DNA of 64,000 bases, from the NCBI RefSeq assembly GCF_028863665.1, contig NZ_JARBFX010000010.1, positions 1 through 64,000 on the forward strand, given 5' to 3'. The first letter of the stretch is position 1; every line of letters starts with the position of its first letter. The DNA comes from Aquabacter sediminis. Lineage in GTDB: Bacteria > Pseudomonadota > Alphaproteobacteria > Rhizobiales > Xanthobacteraceae. Positions 19,804-27,719 of the stretch are shown here, in pieces. Position numbers and translations under genes: made by a program. A model generated the notes under the pieces. That model saw nothing but the letters and a program-made list of their open reading frames with translations, was not told the DNA's origin and ran no database searches.

Positions 19804-20418
19804 ATGAGCCGTCAGCCCGAGCTGTGCCCCGGCTGTGGAGCGGAGGTCCATCCCAAGGCGACGGAATGCCCGGAATGCGGCACCCACATCCATCGACCCT
19901 CGCGGCTCCTGCCCATCCTGGTCGGGGTCGTCGGCGTCGTGGTGGCGATTGCCGCCGGCGCTGGCGTTTGGGTGCTCCTGGGGCCGTCTTCCGCGCCACG
20001 GCCGGTGGAGACCGCTGCCGCGCCGCCACCGCCGGCCCCTGCGCCCGCGCCCGTTGAAGCGCCGCCCGCTGCGCCTCCCGCCATGAGCGCGGAGCCCGCG
20101 CCCGCCCCGGCGCCCCCGCCGGTGCAGGCGGCGCCCATTCCCGCCGGCGACGAGGCCACGCGGCGCGCCTTCGCCAAGACCACGCAGGACAATTTCGTCC
20201 AGAACGGGCTGGATTTGGCGGTCAGTACCAGCGGGCCGGACCAGACCACCATTGGCATCAAGTTCAGCTTCCCAGCGAAGACGGCGGTGGAGCTGATTGT
20301 GGGCGGCCCGTTTCCGCGCCAGTGCCGGACGCGCGGCTTCACCACCATCGTGTTTACGGATACCACCGGCGCCAGTTGGTCCTACGACATCGAGACCGAG
20401 AAGCTGACCCAGAAATGA
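19804..20418 (+). CDS. Zinc-ribbon membrane protein of unknown function
   Basis: A 204-residue protein I do not recognise as a named family. It begins with a zinc ribbon of two CxxC knuckles (LCPGCGAEVHPKATECPECG, residues 7-26). One hydrophobic segment follows (about 35-60, LLPILVGVVGVVVAIAAGAG), then about 60 residues of Ala/Pro-rich linker. A folded-looking C-terminal part (about 115-204) contains NFVQNGLDLAVSTSGPDQTT. The ribbon would face the cytoplasm and the C-terminal part the periplasm. The end overlaps the HAD gene by four bases (ATGA), so the two are coupled. Confidence 0.75.
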   Translation: MSRQPELCPGCGAEVHPKATECPECGTHIHRPSRLLPILVGVVGVVVAIAAGAGVWVLLGPSSAPRPVETAAAPPPPAPAPAPVEAPPAAPPAMSAEPAPAPAPPPVQAAPIPAGDEATRRAFAKTTQDNFVQNGLDLAVSTSGPDQTTIGIKFSFPAKTAVELIVGGPFPRQCRTRGFTTIVFTDTTGASWSYDIETEKLTQK

Positions 20419-21134
20419 CGGCCCCGTCCTCCCTTCCCACCCCCGATGAGACCTTGCGGCTGGTGCTGTTCGACTGCGACGGCACGCTGGTGGACAGCCA
20501 GCACATGATCGTCGCCGCCATGCGCGACGCCCACGCCGCCGAGGGGCTCCTCCCACCGCCGCGCGAGGACATCCTCTCCATTGTCGGCCTCTCCCTGCCG
20601 GAGGCCTTCACCGTGCTCTCGCGGGGGCGCGCGGATTATCCGGTGTCGGTGATGGTGGAAGCCTATCGCAACGCCTTCATGCGCCTGCGCGATGCCGAGC
20701 CGCCCGAGCCCATGTTTCCCCTCGCTCGCGACACGCTCGCCGCCCTGCGCGCAGAGCCGGACGTGCTCATGGGCATGGTCACGGGCAAGGCCCGGCGCGG
20801 CGTGGCGCGGGTGCTGGCGGCTCATTCCATGGAGGGTTGGTTCACCACCATCCAGACCGCCGACGACGCACCTTCCAAGCCCCATCCCGGCATGGTTCTC
20901 CAGGCCATGGCCGAGACCGGATTGCCGGCCCATCGCACCGTTGTGGTGGGCGACACCACCTATGACATGGAGATGGCCAAGGCCGCCGGCGCCTTCGCGC
21001 TGGCCGTGTCCTGGGGCTATCATCCGCAGGAAGACCTGTTGGCCGCCGGCGCCGATTTGCTCGTGCACGGTTTCGCTGAGGTTCCCGCGGCCATCGATCA
21101 TCTGGTTCGCCCGGCCCTCAAGGCGGCGGGCTGA
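20415..21134 (+). CDS. HAD-superfamily hydrolase, phosphoglycolate phosphatase-like
   Basis: A 239-residue haloacid dehalogenase-type phosphatase. Motif I is LVLFDCDGTLVDS with Asp20 (nucleophile) and Asp22. Motif II lies around GMVTGKARRG. Motif IV is VVVGDTTYDMEMAKAAG. The cap is a helical C1 insertion as in Gph-like phosphatases. The substrate is not readable from the sequence. It is coupled to the zinc-ribbon gene upstream and followed 30 bases later by the ATP12 gene, a pairing also seen in related alphaproteobacteria. Confidence 0.87.
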   Translation: MTAPSSLPTPDETLRLVLFDCDGTLVDSQHMIVAAMRDAHAAEGLLPPPREDILSIVGLSLPEAFTVLSRGRADYPVSVMVEAYRNAFMRLRDAEPPEPMFPLARDTLAALRAEPDVLMGMVTGKARRGVARVLAAHSMEGWFTTIQTADDAPSKPHPGMVLQAMAETGLPAHRTVVVGDTTYDMEMAKAAGAFALAVSWGYHPQEDLLAAGADLLVHGFAEVPAAIDHLVRPALKAAG

Positions 21135-21164
21135 GGCCGGCCCTTTCACAGGAGAAGGCACGCC

Positions 21165-21929
21165 ATGCGCGATCTCTTGAACGACCTGGAGAATGGGCCC
21201 GATCCCATGCGCGCCGCGCAGGAAGCCCAGCGCAAGCCGCTGCCCAAGCGCTTCTATAAGGACGTATCGGTGGGCGAGGAGCCGGAGGGCGACTTCACCA
21301 TCCGCCTGGATGGCCGCCCCGTGCGCACCCCCGCCAAGGCGCTCCTGAAGGTTCCTTCCCGCGCGCTGGCCGAGGCCATGGCGGCGGAGTGGGAGGCGCA
21401 GGGCAATGACATCGATCCCTCCACCATGCCCGTCACCCGCCTCGTCAATGTGGGGCTGGACGGAGTGGCGGCCAATGCGGAAGCTACCGCAGCCGAGGTG
21501 GTCTCCTATGCCGGCACGGACCTCCTGTGCTACCGCGCCGAGGAGCCTGATCGCCTGGTGGAACGCCAGGGGCTGGCCTGGGACCCGGTGCTGGAACGCT
21601 TTCGCACCGAGGTGGGCGCACGCTTCTTCCTGTCCGCCGGCATCCGCCATGTGGCGCAGCCGGAAGAGGCCATTGCCCGAGTCGCGGCCCTGGTGCCACG
21701 CGATCCGCTTAAGCTGGCGGCCCTCGTCTCCATGACCGGCCTCACCGGCTCGGCCCTGTTGTCGCTGGCGGTGGCCCAAGGCTGGCTCGATGCGGAGACC
21801 GCCTGGACCGCGGCGCATGTGGACGAAGACTGGAACCGGGAACTCTGGGGCGAGGACGCGGAAGCCTCCGCCCGCCGCGCCGCCCGCAAGACCGAGATGG
21901 ACGCCGCCGCGCTCGTGCTGCGGGCGTGA
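21165..21929 (+). CDS. ATP12-family F1-ATPase assembly chaperone
   Basis: A 254-residue ATP12 family protein. In mitochondria ATP12 holds the F1 alpha subunit before assembly with beta, and alphaproteobacteria carry the same family. Recognisable parts are PLPKRFYKDVSV, the core FTIRLDGRPVRTPAKALLKV, DPSTMPVTRLVN and the C-terminal TGLTGSALLSLAVAQGWLD. GAGAAGG precedes the start. The stop is only three bases from the end of the convergent cofactor operon. Another ATP synthase accessory gene, the zeta inhibitor, lies at 56567-56890. Confidence 0.9.
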   Translation: MRDLLNDLENGPDPMRAAQEAQRKPLPKRFYKDVSVGEEPEGDFTIRLDGRPVRTPAKALLKVPSRALAEAMAAEWEAQGNDIDPSTMPVTRLVNVGLDGVAANAEATAAEVVSYAGTDLLCYRAEEPDRLVERQGLAWDPVLERFRTEVGARFFLSAGIRHVAQPEEAIARVAALVPRDPLKLAALVSMTGLTGSALLSLAVAQGWLDAETAWTAAHVDEDWNRELWGEDAEASARRAARKTEMDAAALVLRA

Positions 21930-21932
21930 GGC

Positions 21933-22679
21933 TCAGGCGGGCGCCAAGGCGCGTGCCGCCCGAGCAAGATCTGCCCGAACGCTGGCGAGTGCGGCGGGAT
22001 CGAGCGCACCCGTCCGACTTCCTGTGCACAGAGCGCCGCGAAAGCCCAGATAGTCCGGCCGCAGCGGCGCGAGGAGGGGAATGTCCGCCCGCCGCAGGGA
22101 GCCGGCAAGTCCGCTGAGCAGGCCGTGGCGCCGCGCCGCCTCAACGAAGGCGGCGAGTATGGGCACGTCCAGATGGTCGGTGAGGCGCCGCCCGTCCTTG
22201 CGGGCCGTGTCGAGCATCACCCCGTGGAAACCCGCGTCTGCCACGCACGGCACCAGATCGGCTGCCGGTCCCTCGTCCGCGAACAGCACCGCAATGAGAC
22301 GGGCCTCCTGCGCCAGTGGGGCGAGGGCGTCAAGGCAAGTTGGGAGGGCGCCGGCCTCGCCTCCGGCACGCGAGAAGCCGATCTTCACCAGCGGCACCCC
22401 GGTTGCCGCCGTCCGCGCGGTGGCCGTACACAGAATGGCCGGGTCCAAGGGATGGTCCCCAATGGTGGCGCTGAGCAGCGGGCGCGGATGGGGCCACATG
22501 CGCCAACGCTGCACCGCTTCCGTCAGCGCCTCTGGTGCCCAGGCGCCCAGGGCACCGGCGGAAGGGTCCTTCAGGTCGAGAATATCCGCGCCGACCGCGT
22601 AAGCGCGGTTCAGCTCCGCAAGGCTCGCGACGCTGGCAAGCAGGCCCGGACGGCGGGCGGGATCATGGAGCGAGATCAT
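21933..22679 (-). CDS. mfnB: (5-formylfuran-3-yl)methyl phosphate synthase, MfnB-like
   Basis: A 248-residue TIM-barrel protein of the MfnB (DUF556) family. The archaeal enzyme condenses two glyceraldehyde 3-phosphate molecules into the furan precursor of methanofuran. Lys37 in DILDLKDPSAGALG, Lys99 in PLVKIGFSR, and the Asp157/Lys161 pair in GVMLDTARKDGR match the expected catalytic spacing. An MLADxG-type turn is replaced here by LFADEGPAAD. The start overlaps the DUF447 stop by four bases (ATGA). It is the last gene of the five-gene operon. The bacterial product is methylofuran, the carrier used by formyltransferase/hydrolase in methylotrophs. Confidence 0.85.
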   Translation of the reverse strand: MISLHDPARRPGLLASVASLAELNRAYAVGADILDLKDPSAGALGAWAPEALTEAVQRWRMWPHPRPLLSATIGDHPLDPAILCTATARTAATGVPLVKIGFSRAGGEAGALPTCLDALAPLAQEARLIAVLFADEGPAADLVPCVADAGFHGVMLDTARKDGRRLTDHLDVPILAAFVEAARRHGLLSGLAGSLRRADIPLLAPLRPDYLGFRGALCTGSRTGALDPAALASVRADLARAARALAPA

Positions 22680-23242
22680 GCGAGGCTGCGCTCCCGGAAT
22701 TCGGCTACCGTTTCCATCAGCCAACCCCACGCTTCCCGCTCGGCGGGGCCGGCGGTCTTGTCCACCGCCACCGCCAGATGCGCCATTTCCGTCTCGATGC
22801 GGTTGAGGTCGATCAGGCCGAGGCGCGACACCAGCACCGCCCCTTCCACCACCGCCGCCACCGCCCGGTTGAGGCCGGGGAAGGGCGCATGGCTCGCGCG
22901 GTGGATGACGCGGCAGCGCAGGCGCGGGCGCACGGGATCGTCCTCCACCGCCACCACTTCGAACTCCTCATGGGCGAGGGTGGCGACGAGGCGCACACCG
23001 GCAACCGCATCCGCCACCACCACCGGCCAGTCGCGCTTGCGGCCGGTGATGCAACCGGCAAAGACGCGCGCATCGTCCGTCAGGTTGATGACGCCGCATC
23101 CGCGCGCCAGGAGATGGTCCAGGGTGCGGGAGGGGCGGAAGGGCTGGATGAGATAGCCGTCTTCCACCACGTGCGGACCCATGGGCGCGATGTGGGGCGC
23201 GCCCTCCGGTGACAGGGTGGTGACGATGGCCTCGCGGATCAT
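22676..23242 (-). CDS. DUF447 family protein
   Basis: A 188-residue protein beginning MIREAIVTTLSPEGAPHIAP, which resembles the FMN-binding split-barrel fold of DUF447. The second half (from about residue 118, ASHAPFPGLNRAVAAVVEGA) is helical. The family is known from methanogens and from methylotrophs with methanopterin-linked C1 transfer. Its biochemical role is not established as far as I know. It overlaps both neighbours by four bases, so it is translated as part of the operon. A flavin-dependent step in cofactor synthesis is a guess. Confidence 0.78.
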   Translation of the reverse strand: MIREAIVTTLSPEGAPHIAPMGPHVVEDGYLIQPFRPSRTLDHLLARGCGVINLTDDARVFAGCITGRKRDWPVVVADAVAGVRLVATLAHEEFEVVAVEDDPVRPRLRCRVIHRASHAPFPGLNRAVAAVVEGAVLVSRLGLIDLNRIETEMAHLAVAVDKTAGPAEREAWGWLMETVAEFRERSLA

Positions 23243-24666
23243 GTGTCTTCCTCCCCCTCGCGCGCCACGCCCTTCTTGGCCAGCGTGGACCCGGCGGCTT
23301 TGAATGTGAGCCGGTGGGCTTCTTCCGCGCTCGCCGCCGTCTCCCCCGCCACGCCCCATTTCAAGGCCTCGTCCTGGGCATAGCGCTTGCCCAAGAGGAG
23401 CGCGATCTCCGCCCGCGCCGTCTCCACCCCCAGATAGAAAGCGTGGGCCGGATCGTCCGTCACATCCAGGTGCGGATAGAGGGCGAAGGGCTCCTGCCCC
23501 ACATGGTGGCCGTCGCGGTTGAAGATGTGGATGCCCTGCTCGGAGACGGCGATGCGGTAGTTGCGGTCCTTCACCGCGCCGGCGAGCCGCTCCAGTTCCG
23601 CGCCGCTGGTGGCGATGGGCTTGCGGTCCCTGAGCGCCATCAGCCCGCCGCCGAAGCCCTGGGGCAGGGCGTTCGCCTCGCGTGCGGCGAAGAATTCCCG
23701 CCGCGCGCGGTCGAATTCCCGCACCGCCGTGCGGCAATGGGGGCTCACCTGCACCGCCAACACCGCCCCGATGCGCAATTCCGAAATGATCCCCATGAGG
23801 ATTGCATTGATGCCGGTGGTGTCGGCATCGGTCAGTTCGGTGACGTTGCCGATGCCCATGAGGATGGGGCAATCCGGCTTCTGCCGCCGCAGGTCTGCAT
23901 AGCGCACCAGCGAGGCCGTGAAGCCGAAATGGATGGGGTCGAGAATGGGATCGGCCAGATAGGCCTGGCCTTTCGCCTCGCAGGCATCGATGGCGCGGAT
24001 GAGGGACGAAAGGTCTCCGGGCCGTGCCGGCACCAGCACCGGCACCGCCGGCCCCTCCTGCGCGATGGCGAGGGTGTCCTCGTTGAGGCTGAGCAGGAAG
24101 TCAGCGCCCGCGCGGGTGGCGCGGGCAAGCTCCGTGGGATCGAAGGAATCCACGCTCACCTTCAGCCCGGCCCCCTTCAAGGCCGCGACGGCCTCTTCCA
24201 AATGCGGGAAAGGTTCGTCGGGCAGCGCGCCGAGGTCGATCACATCCGCCCCATCAGCCGCGAGCGACCGCGCGCGGGCGAGGATGGCGTCCACGGAGAG
24301 GCGGGTGGCATCCACGATCTCGGCGAAGATGGTCACGTCATGCCGGGAGAGGTCGGTGGAGCGGCGGGCGCGGCCGAAATAGTCCGGCAAATCGGCGGCT
24401 TCGTCCGGGCCGCGCTCGAAGGGCAGGCCGAAGCGGGCGGCGAGGCGTTCCAGGTCGCCCCGGAAGCGGCCGGGCATGACCACGCGGGCGGCGCCCTCCG
24501 GCACGGTGAGGCGGCGCTCCACGATTTCTGCGGTCATGAGGGCCGCCACCTTCACGCCGATATTCACCACCACCGGCTCCACCCGCTCGTCCGCCAGCGC
24601 CTGCGCGATCTGGCGCACGCGCGGCTCGGCCAGCGATCCGGTGATGAGGACGACGCGCTCGGCCAT
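23239..24666 (-). CDS. Dihydropteroate synthase-like protein (DUF6513 plus pterin-binding domain)
   Basis: A 475-residue two-part protein. The N-terminal part (about 1-115, ERVVLITGSLAEPRVRQIAQ) corresponds to DUF6513. The C-terminal part (about 115-400) resembles the TIM barrel of dihydropteroate synthase, with ADGADVIDLGALPDEPFPHL and LKVSVDSFDPTELARA standing where DHPS has its pterin and pABA loops. The tail after about 400 has no clear relative. Members occur with tetrahydromethanopterin genes, so a role in assembling the pterin-arylamine bond is plausible but unproven. Only six bases separate it from the flavoprotein gene. Confidence 0.78.
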   Translation of the reverse strand: MAERVVLITGSLAEPRVRQIAQALADERVEPVVVNIGVKVAALMTAEIVERRLTVPEGAARVVMPGRFRGDLERLAARFGLPFERGPDEAADLPDYFGRARRSTDLSRHDVTIFAEIVDATRLSVDAILARARSLAADGADVIDLGALPDEPFPHLEEAVAALKGAGLKVSVDSFDPTELARATRAGADFLLSLNEDTLAIAQEGPAVPVLVPARPGDLSSLIRAIDACEAKGQAYLADPILDPIHFGFTASLVRYADLRRQKPDCPILMGIGNVTELTDADTTGINAILMGIISELRIGAVLAVQVSPHCRTAVREFDRARREFFAAREANALPQGFGGGLMALRDRKPIATSGAELERLAGAVKDRNYRIAVSEQGIHIFNRDGHHVGQEPFALYPHLDVTDDPAHAFYLGVETARAEIALLLGKRYAQDEALKWGVAGETAASAEEAHRLTFKAAGSTLAKKGVAREGEEDT

Positions 24667-24672
24667 GGACGC

Positions 24673-25239
24673 TTAGCGGGCGGGCACGGGAGCGGCGGCA
24701 AGCTCAGCGTGCCGCGCGGCGATGGCGGCCTTCAGGTCCGCCAGGCTCTCCGCCACGACGGTGGCCTCGAAATCCTTCAGCCGGGCGGTGTTCTCCAGGT
24801 CGATCCGGCGGGGATAGACCGGCACGGGACCGCTCGGCGCCATGGTGATGAGTTCCGGCGCGGTGTCGCAGGCGAACACGATGCATGGCACCCGGCATTT
24901 GCCGGCCTGGGCGAAGCAATTGGTCACCAGCGTGTCGGAAATGCCGTAGACGCATTTCGCCACCGTATTGGAGGAGGCCGGGGCCACAACCAGCGTGTGG
25001 TACTTGCCCTCATAGAACAGGCCCACCGGCGCGGAGCTGGCCGAAGTGTCGCGATAGACCTTGGTGGTTGGGGGCAGGGGCTTCTTGTCCTGCCGGTACA
25101 TGCGCAGCACTTCCTCGGCGGCGGCGGAGACGAAGAGGTCGACATCGCCCAGTTCGTGAATCAGCTCCAGGCTCTCGGTGAAGAAATGCCCGGAGCCGGA
25201 CAGGGCCCAAGCCCAGCGGGAAGAGATGCCGTCGCTCAT
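24673..25239 (-). CDS. Archaeal-type flavoprotein of the cofactor operon (DmrB/Afp-like)
   Basis: A 188-residue member of the flavoprotein family shared by phosphopantothenoylcysteine decarboxylases and archaeal dihydromethanopterin reductases. It has the FMN-binding loop VVAPASSNTVAKCVYGISD, close to the PASANT motif of the family, plus NCFAQAGKCRVPCIVFACDT. Its company suggests reduction of dihydromethanopterin-type cofactor, but a decarboxylase cannot be excluded. The start overlaps the MfnE-like gene by four bases. Confidence 0.75.
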   Translation of the reverse strand: MSDGISSRWAWALSGSGHFFTESLELIHELGDVDLFVSAAAEEVLRMYRQDKKPLPPTTKVYRDTSASSAPVGLFYEGKYHTLVVAPASSNTVAKCVYGISDTLVTNCFAQAGKCRVPCIVFACDTAPELITMAPSGPVPVYPRRIDLENTARLKDFEATVVAESLADLKAAIAARHAELAAAPVPAR

Positions 25240-25850
25240 GCTGCACTCATATCAGCGGTGGCCGGCAGGAGGCGCGCCAAGGTGGCTCCGTCATCCGCCG
25301 GCACGAGGGAAAGGGGGCCGGCATAGGCGGCGGCGAAGCGCGGGAAGGCGGCATCCACGAGGCCGGCCTCCGCCCAGGCGCCTGCATCCTCCGCCGCGCG
25401 GCGATGGGTGGCGGCGGGCAGGGCACCGGCGGCCTTGACCAGGACGAGCCGGGGGGCCTTCAGGGTCGTGGCGAGCCAGACCGCGATGCTGTCGGAGGTC
25501 ACGTCCCAGGTCTCGGATATATCGGGATGGCCGATGAGCCCGTGCGCGGGAAACCAGACCGCGCTGCCCCGCTCCAGGCTGGACAAATTGTCCAAGGCGG
25601 TCACCGCGCCAAGCTCCGGCGAGAGGTCCCGCAGGGCATGGGCCGTCTGCTCCATGGCGAGCAGCGCCATGCGGTGGCAGGCGCGGTCGGAAAGGCCGAG
25701 GGGGGTCTGCGCGTCCCGCACCGCATCGGCAAAAGGGCCGCCGCCGGGCACGATCAGCCAGCCGGGACGGGTGGCCACCTTCCGGGCGAGAGAGGCCATG
25801 GCGCCCTGGCGCGCAAGGCTTCCCCCCAGCTTGATGATCCCCACCAGCAT
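25236..25850 (-). CDS. Amino acid kinase-family protein, MfnE-like
   Basis: A 204-residue aspartate/glutamate/uridylate kinase-fold protein, first gene of the five-gene operon. Motifs are VGIIKLGGSLA (phosphate loop, residues 3-13), IVPGGGPFADAVRD (substrate loop) and WDVTSDSIAVWLA (nucleotide site). In archaea MfnE makes [5-(aminomethyl)furan-3-yl]methyl diphosphate from the monophosphate, the step after MfnB. Its presence with mfnB in one operon supports that role. It could also be annotated only as a kinase-like protein. A 244-base divergent gap separates it from the cytochrome c gene and should hold its promoter. Confidence 0.78.
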   Translation of the reverse strand: MLVGIIKLGGSLARQGAMASLARKVATRPGWLIVPGGGPFADAVRDAQTPLGLSDRACHRMALLAMEQTAHALRDLSPELGAVTALDNLSSLERGSAVWFPAHGLIGHPDISETWDVTSDSIAVWLATTLKAPRLVLVKAAGALPAATHRRAAEDAGAWAEAGLVDAAFPRFAAAYAGPLSLVPADDGATLARLLPATADMSAA

Positions 25851-26094
25851 GAACGAATTATCCTCACAGGAAAAATTTTTGCGTCTTCATTCTAGGGCAG
25901 GGGAGGCGGGCCTCCAAGTCGCATCCGCGCCCGCTCGCCATTTCCCGCTTCGCTCATCCCCCACGGGCAGCCGGGTTTTGCCCTTCCCTTGCGGCGGGAG
26001 CGACGATCGTTCGCTGCGACCGAAAGCCCGAGCGCGGCCGTCTTGGAATTGCTCCAGGCGGGTTTATGTGGGGGCAGACATTGCGGAGGCTTCC

Positions 26095-26490
26095 ATGCGT
26101 CGCTCCTTCCTGAGCATCTCCCTTCTTCTGGCCCTCGGCGCCACGGCGCAGGCCGATCCCGACCTCGCCAAGGGCGAGCAGGCGTTCAAGAAGTGCGCGC
26201 CGTGCCATATGGTTGGCCCCGATGCCAAGGTGAAGGTTGGTCCGCCCCTTAACGGCATCGTAGGGGCGAGTTGGGCCCATGACCCGGCCTTCACGTATTC
26301 CGAAGACCTGAAGGCCGGCGCCAAGGAGGGCAAGGTGTGGGATGAGGCGACTCTCGACGCCTATATCGCCAATCCCAAAGCGGTGGCGCCCCAGGGTCGC
26401 ATGCCGTTCGCCGGCATCAAGCCGGCCGCCGAGCGCGAGAACCTGATCGCCTATCTCAGGCAGTTCGACGCCTCCGGCGCGAAGAAATAG
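26095..26490 (+). CDS. Periplasmic class I cytochrome c (c2/c550 type)
   Basis: A 131-residue exported monohaem cytochrome. A signal peptide covers residues 1-20 (SISLLLALGATAQA). The haem site is CAPCH at 34-38, and Met103 in QGRMPFAG is the likely sixth ligand. The mature size and the block KVGPPLNGIVG fit the mitochondrial-like cytochrome c family. It could carry electrons between the bc1 complex and an oxidase, or serve a dehydrogenase; the context does not say which. Confidence 0.92.
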   Translation: MRRSFLSISLLLALGATAQADPDLAKGEQAFKKCAPCHMVGPDAKVKVGPPLNGIVGASWAHDPAFTYSEDLKAGAKEGKVWDEATLDAYIANPKAVAPQGRMPFAGIKPAAERENLIAYLRQFDASGAKK

Positions 26491-26587
26491 GAGCCGGCGC
26501 ACGGGCAGCCTCCCATCGGTGCGGGGGGCTTGCCACCGGTGCCCGTCCGTGGTGTCCCTTCGCGGACAATTGCGGCCGAGGGTGAAG

Positions 26588-27337
26588 ATGGCGAAGTTCG
26601 ATTCCCGGCTCCAGCGGCTGTTCGTCCCGGACGCCCTCTCCGAAGGTGCGGAGTTCGCCCTCGCCAGCGAGCAGGCGCACTATGTCTCCAACGTCATCCG
26701 CCTGGGGCTGGGTGAAAGCCTGCTGCTGTTCAATGGGCGGGACGGGGAATGGCTCGCCCATCGCAGCGAGGGACACAAGCGCGAGGTGCGGGTGACCTGC
26801 GAGAAGCAGGTGCGCCCGCAACCTCATGCCGGCGATCTTCAATATGCATTCGCGCCGCTCAAGCATGCCCGGCTGGACTATATGGTCCAGAAGGCGGTGG
26901 AGATGGGCGTGTCCCGCCTCACCCCGGTGGTGACCCGCTTCACCCAGGTCAGTCGCGTCAATGGCGAGCGCATGGCCGCCAATGGGGTGGAAGCGGCCGA
27001 GCAATGCGGCATCCTCTCCTTGCCCCATGTGGACGAGCCGATGCCGCTCGACCGTTTCATCGCGGGCCTTGGCGACAGGGTGTTGGTGTTCTGCGACGAG
27101 GATGCGCCGGTGGAAGATCCGGTGAGCGCGCTCAAGAACGGGCCGGAGGGGCCGCTCAGCGTCCTGGTTGGGCCGGAGGGCGGGTTCTCGCCGGAGGAGC
27201 GGGGGCTGCTGCGGGCGCGCCCGGCTTCCATCATCCTGTCGCTGGGGCCGCGCGTGCTGCGGGCCGATACGGCGGCGGTGGCCGCCCTCGCCTTGGTCCA
27301 GGCGTGCCGGGGCGATCTGCGTGGACGGCCCATGTAG
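26588..27337 (+). CDS. rsmE: 16S rRNA (uracil(1498)-N3)-methyltransferase
   Basis: A 249-residue SPOUT-family methyltransferase. An N-terminal PUA-like domain covers about residues 1-75. The knot region carries LVGPEGGFSPEERGLL and LSLGPRVLRADTAAVAAL, the SAM-binding signatures of RsmE. The start MAKFDSRLQRLFV is family-like and follows GAGGGTGA. The gene appears to be monocistronic. Confidence 0.95.
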   Translation: MAKFDSRLQRLFVPDALSEGAEFALASEQAHYVSNVIRLGLGESLLLFNGRDGEWLAHRSEGHKREVRVTCEKQVRPQPHAGDLQYAFAPLKHARLDYMVQKAVEMGVSRLTPVVTRFTQVSRVNGERMAANGVEAAEQCGILSLPHVDEPMPLDRFIAGLGDRVLVFCDEDAPVEDPVSALKNGPEGPLSVLVGPEGGFSPEERGLLRARPASIILSLGPRVLRADTAAVAALALVQACRGDLRGRPM

Positions 27338-27719
27338 GTTGCTTGGTGACAGGTGGGACGGAGCGGAAGGTTGGATCTGAGGGCCTTCGGCGCTTTGGTC
27401 AGCCGATGGAACAGCGCCCTCCGTCACTCCGTTTTACTGTCGCCGCTTACCACGTCTTGTTCTTTTTCATTGTCATAATTCCGGCGGATTGAAGCGCGTC
27501 GAAAATGCTTCGGCGGCTATTCTGCCGATTTTAAATATTCAAGATCTCTCTGCACTTTCTTTCAATTGCAGGGGGTCGCTGCGTTGCAGCGCGAATCACG
27601 GCTTCGCCCGCGCTGCAGTGCGTCCCAAATCTCGCCGAAATTTATCTCATCCTGCGCGAAACCCGGCGGCGCCTGGGGCGTTGATGCGTCGAATTAGGGT
27701 GCGGTCCGTAGGAGGCCCA
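27338..27719 (+). other. 382-base spacer upstream of the YbdK-like gene
   Basis: This stretch contains a patch (about 27445-27570) that is much more AT-rich than the surroundings, with TTTTAAATATTCAAGAT near its middle. That suggests a promoter region. No supported coding sequence was found; the open frame from 27489 has low similarity to coding sequence. An AGGAGG sits at 27710-27715, immediately before the next gene. Confidence 0.55.

Noticed and set aside
23314-25326. 670-codon plus-strand frame opposite the cofactor operon
   Set aside because: It is antisense to three genes with recognised families and overlapping start/stop codons; the translation is Gly/His/Arg-rich shadow sequence.
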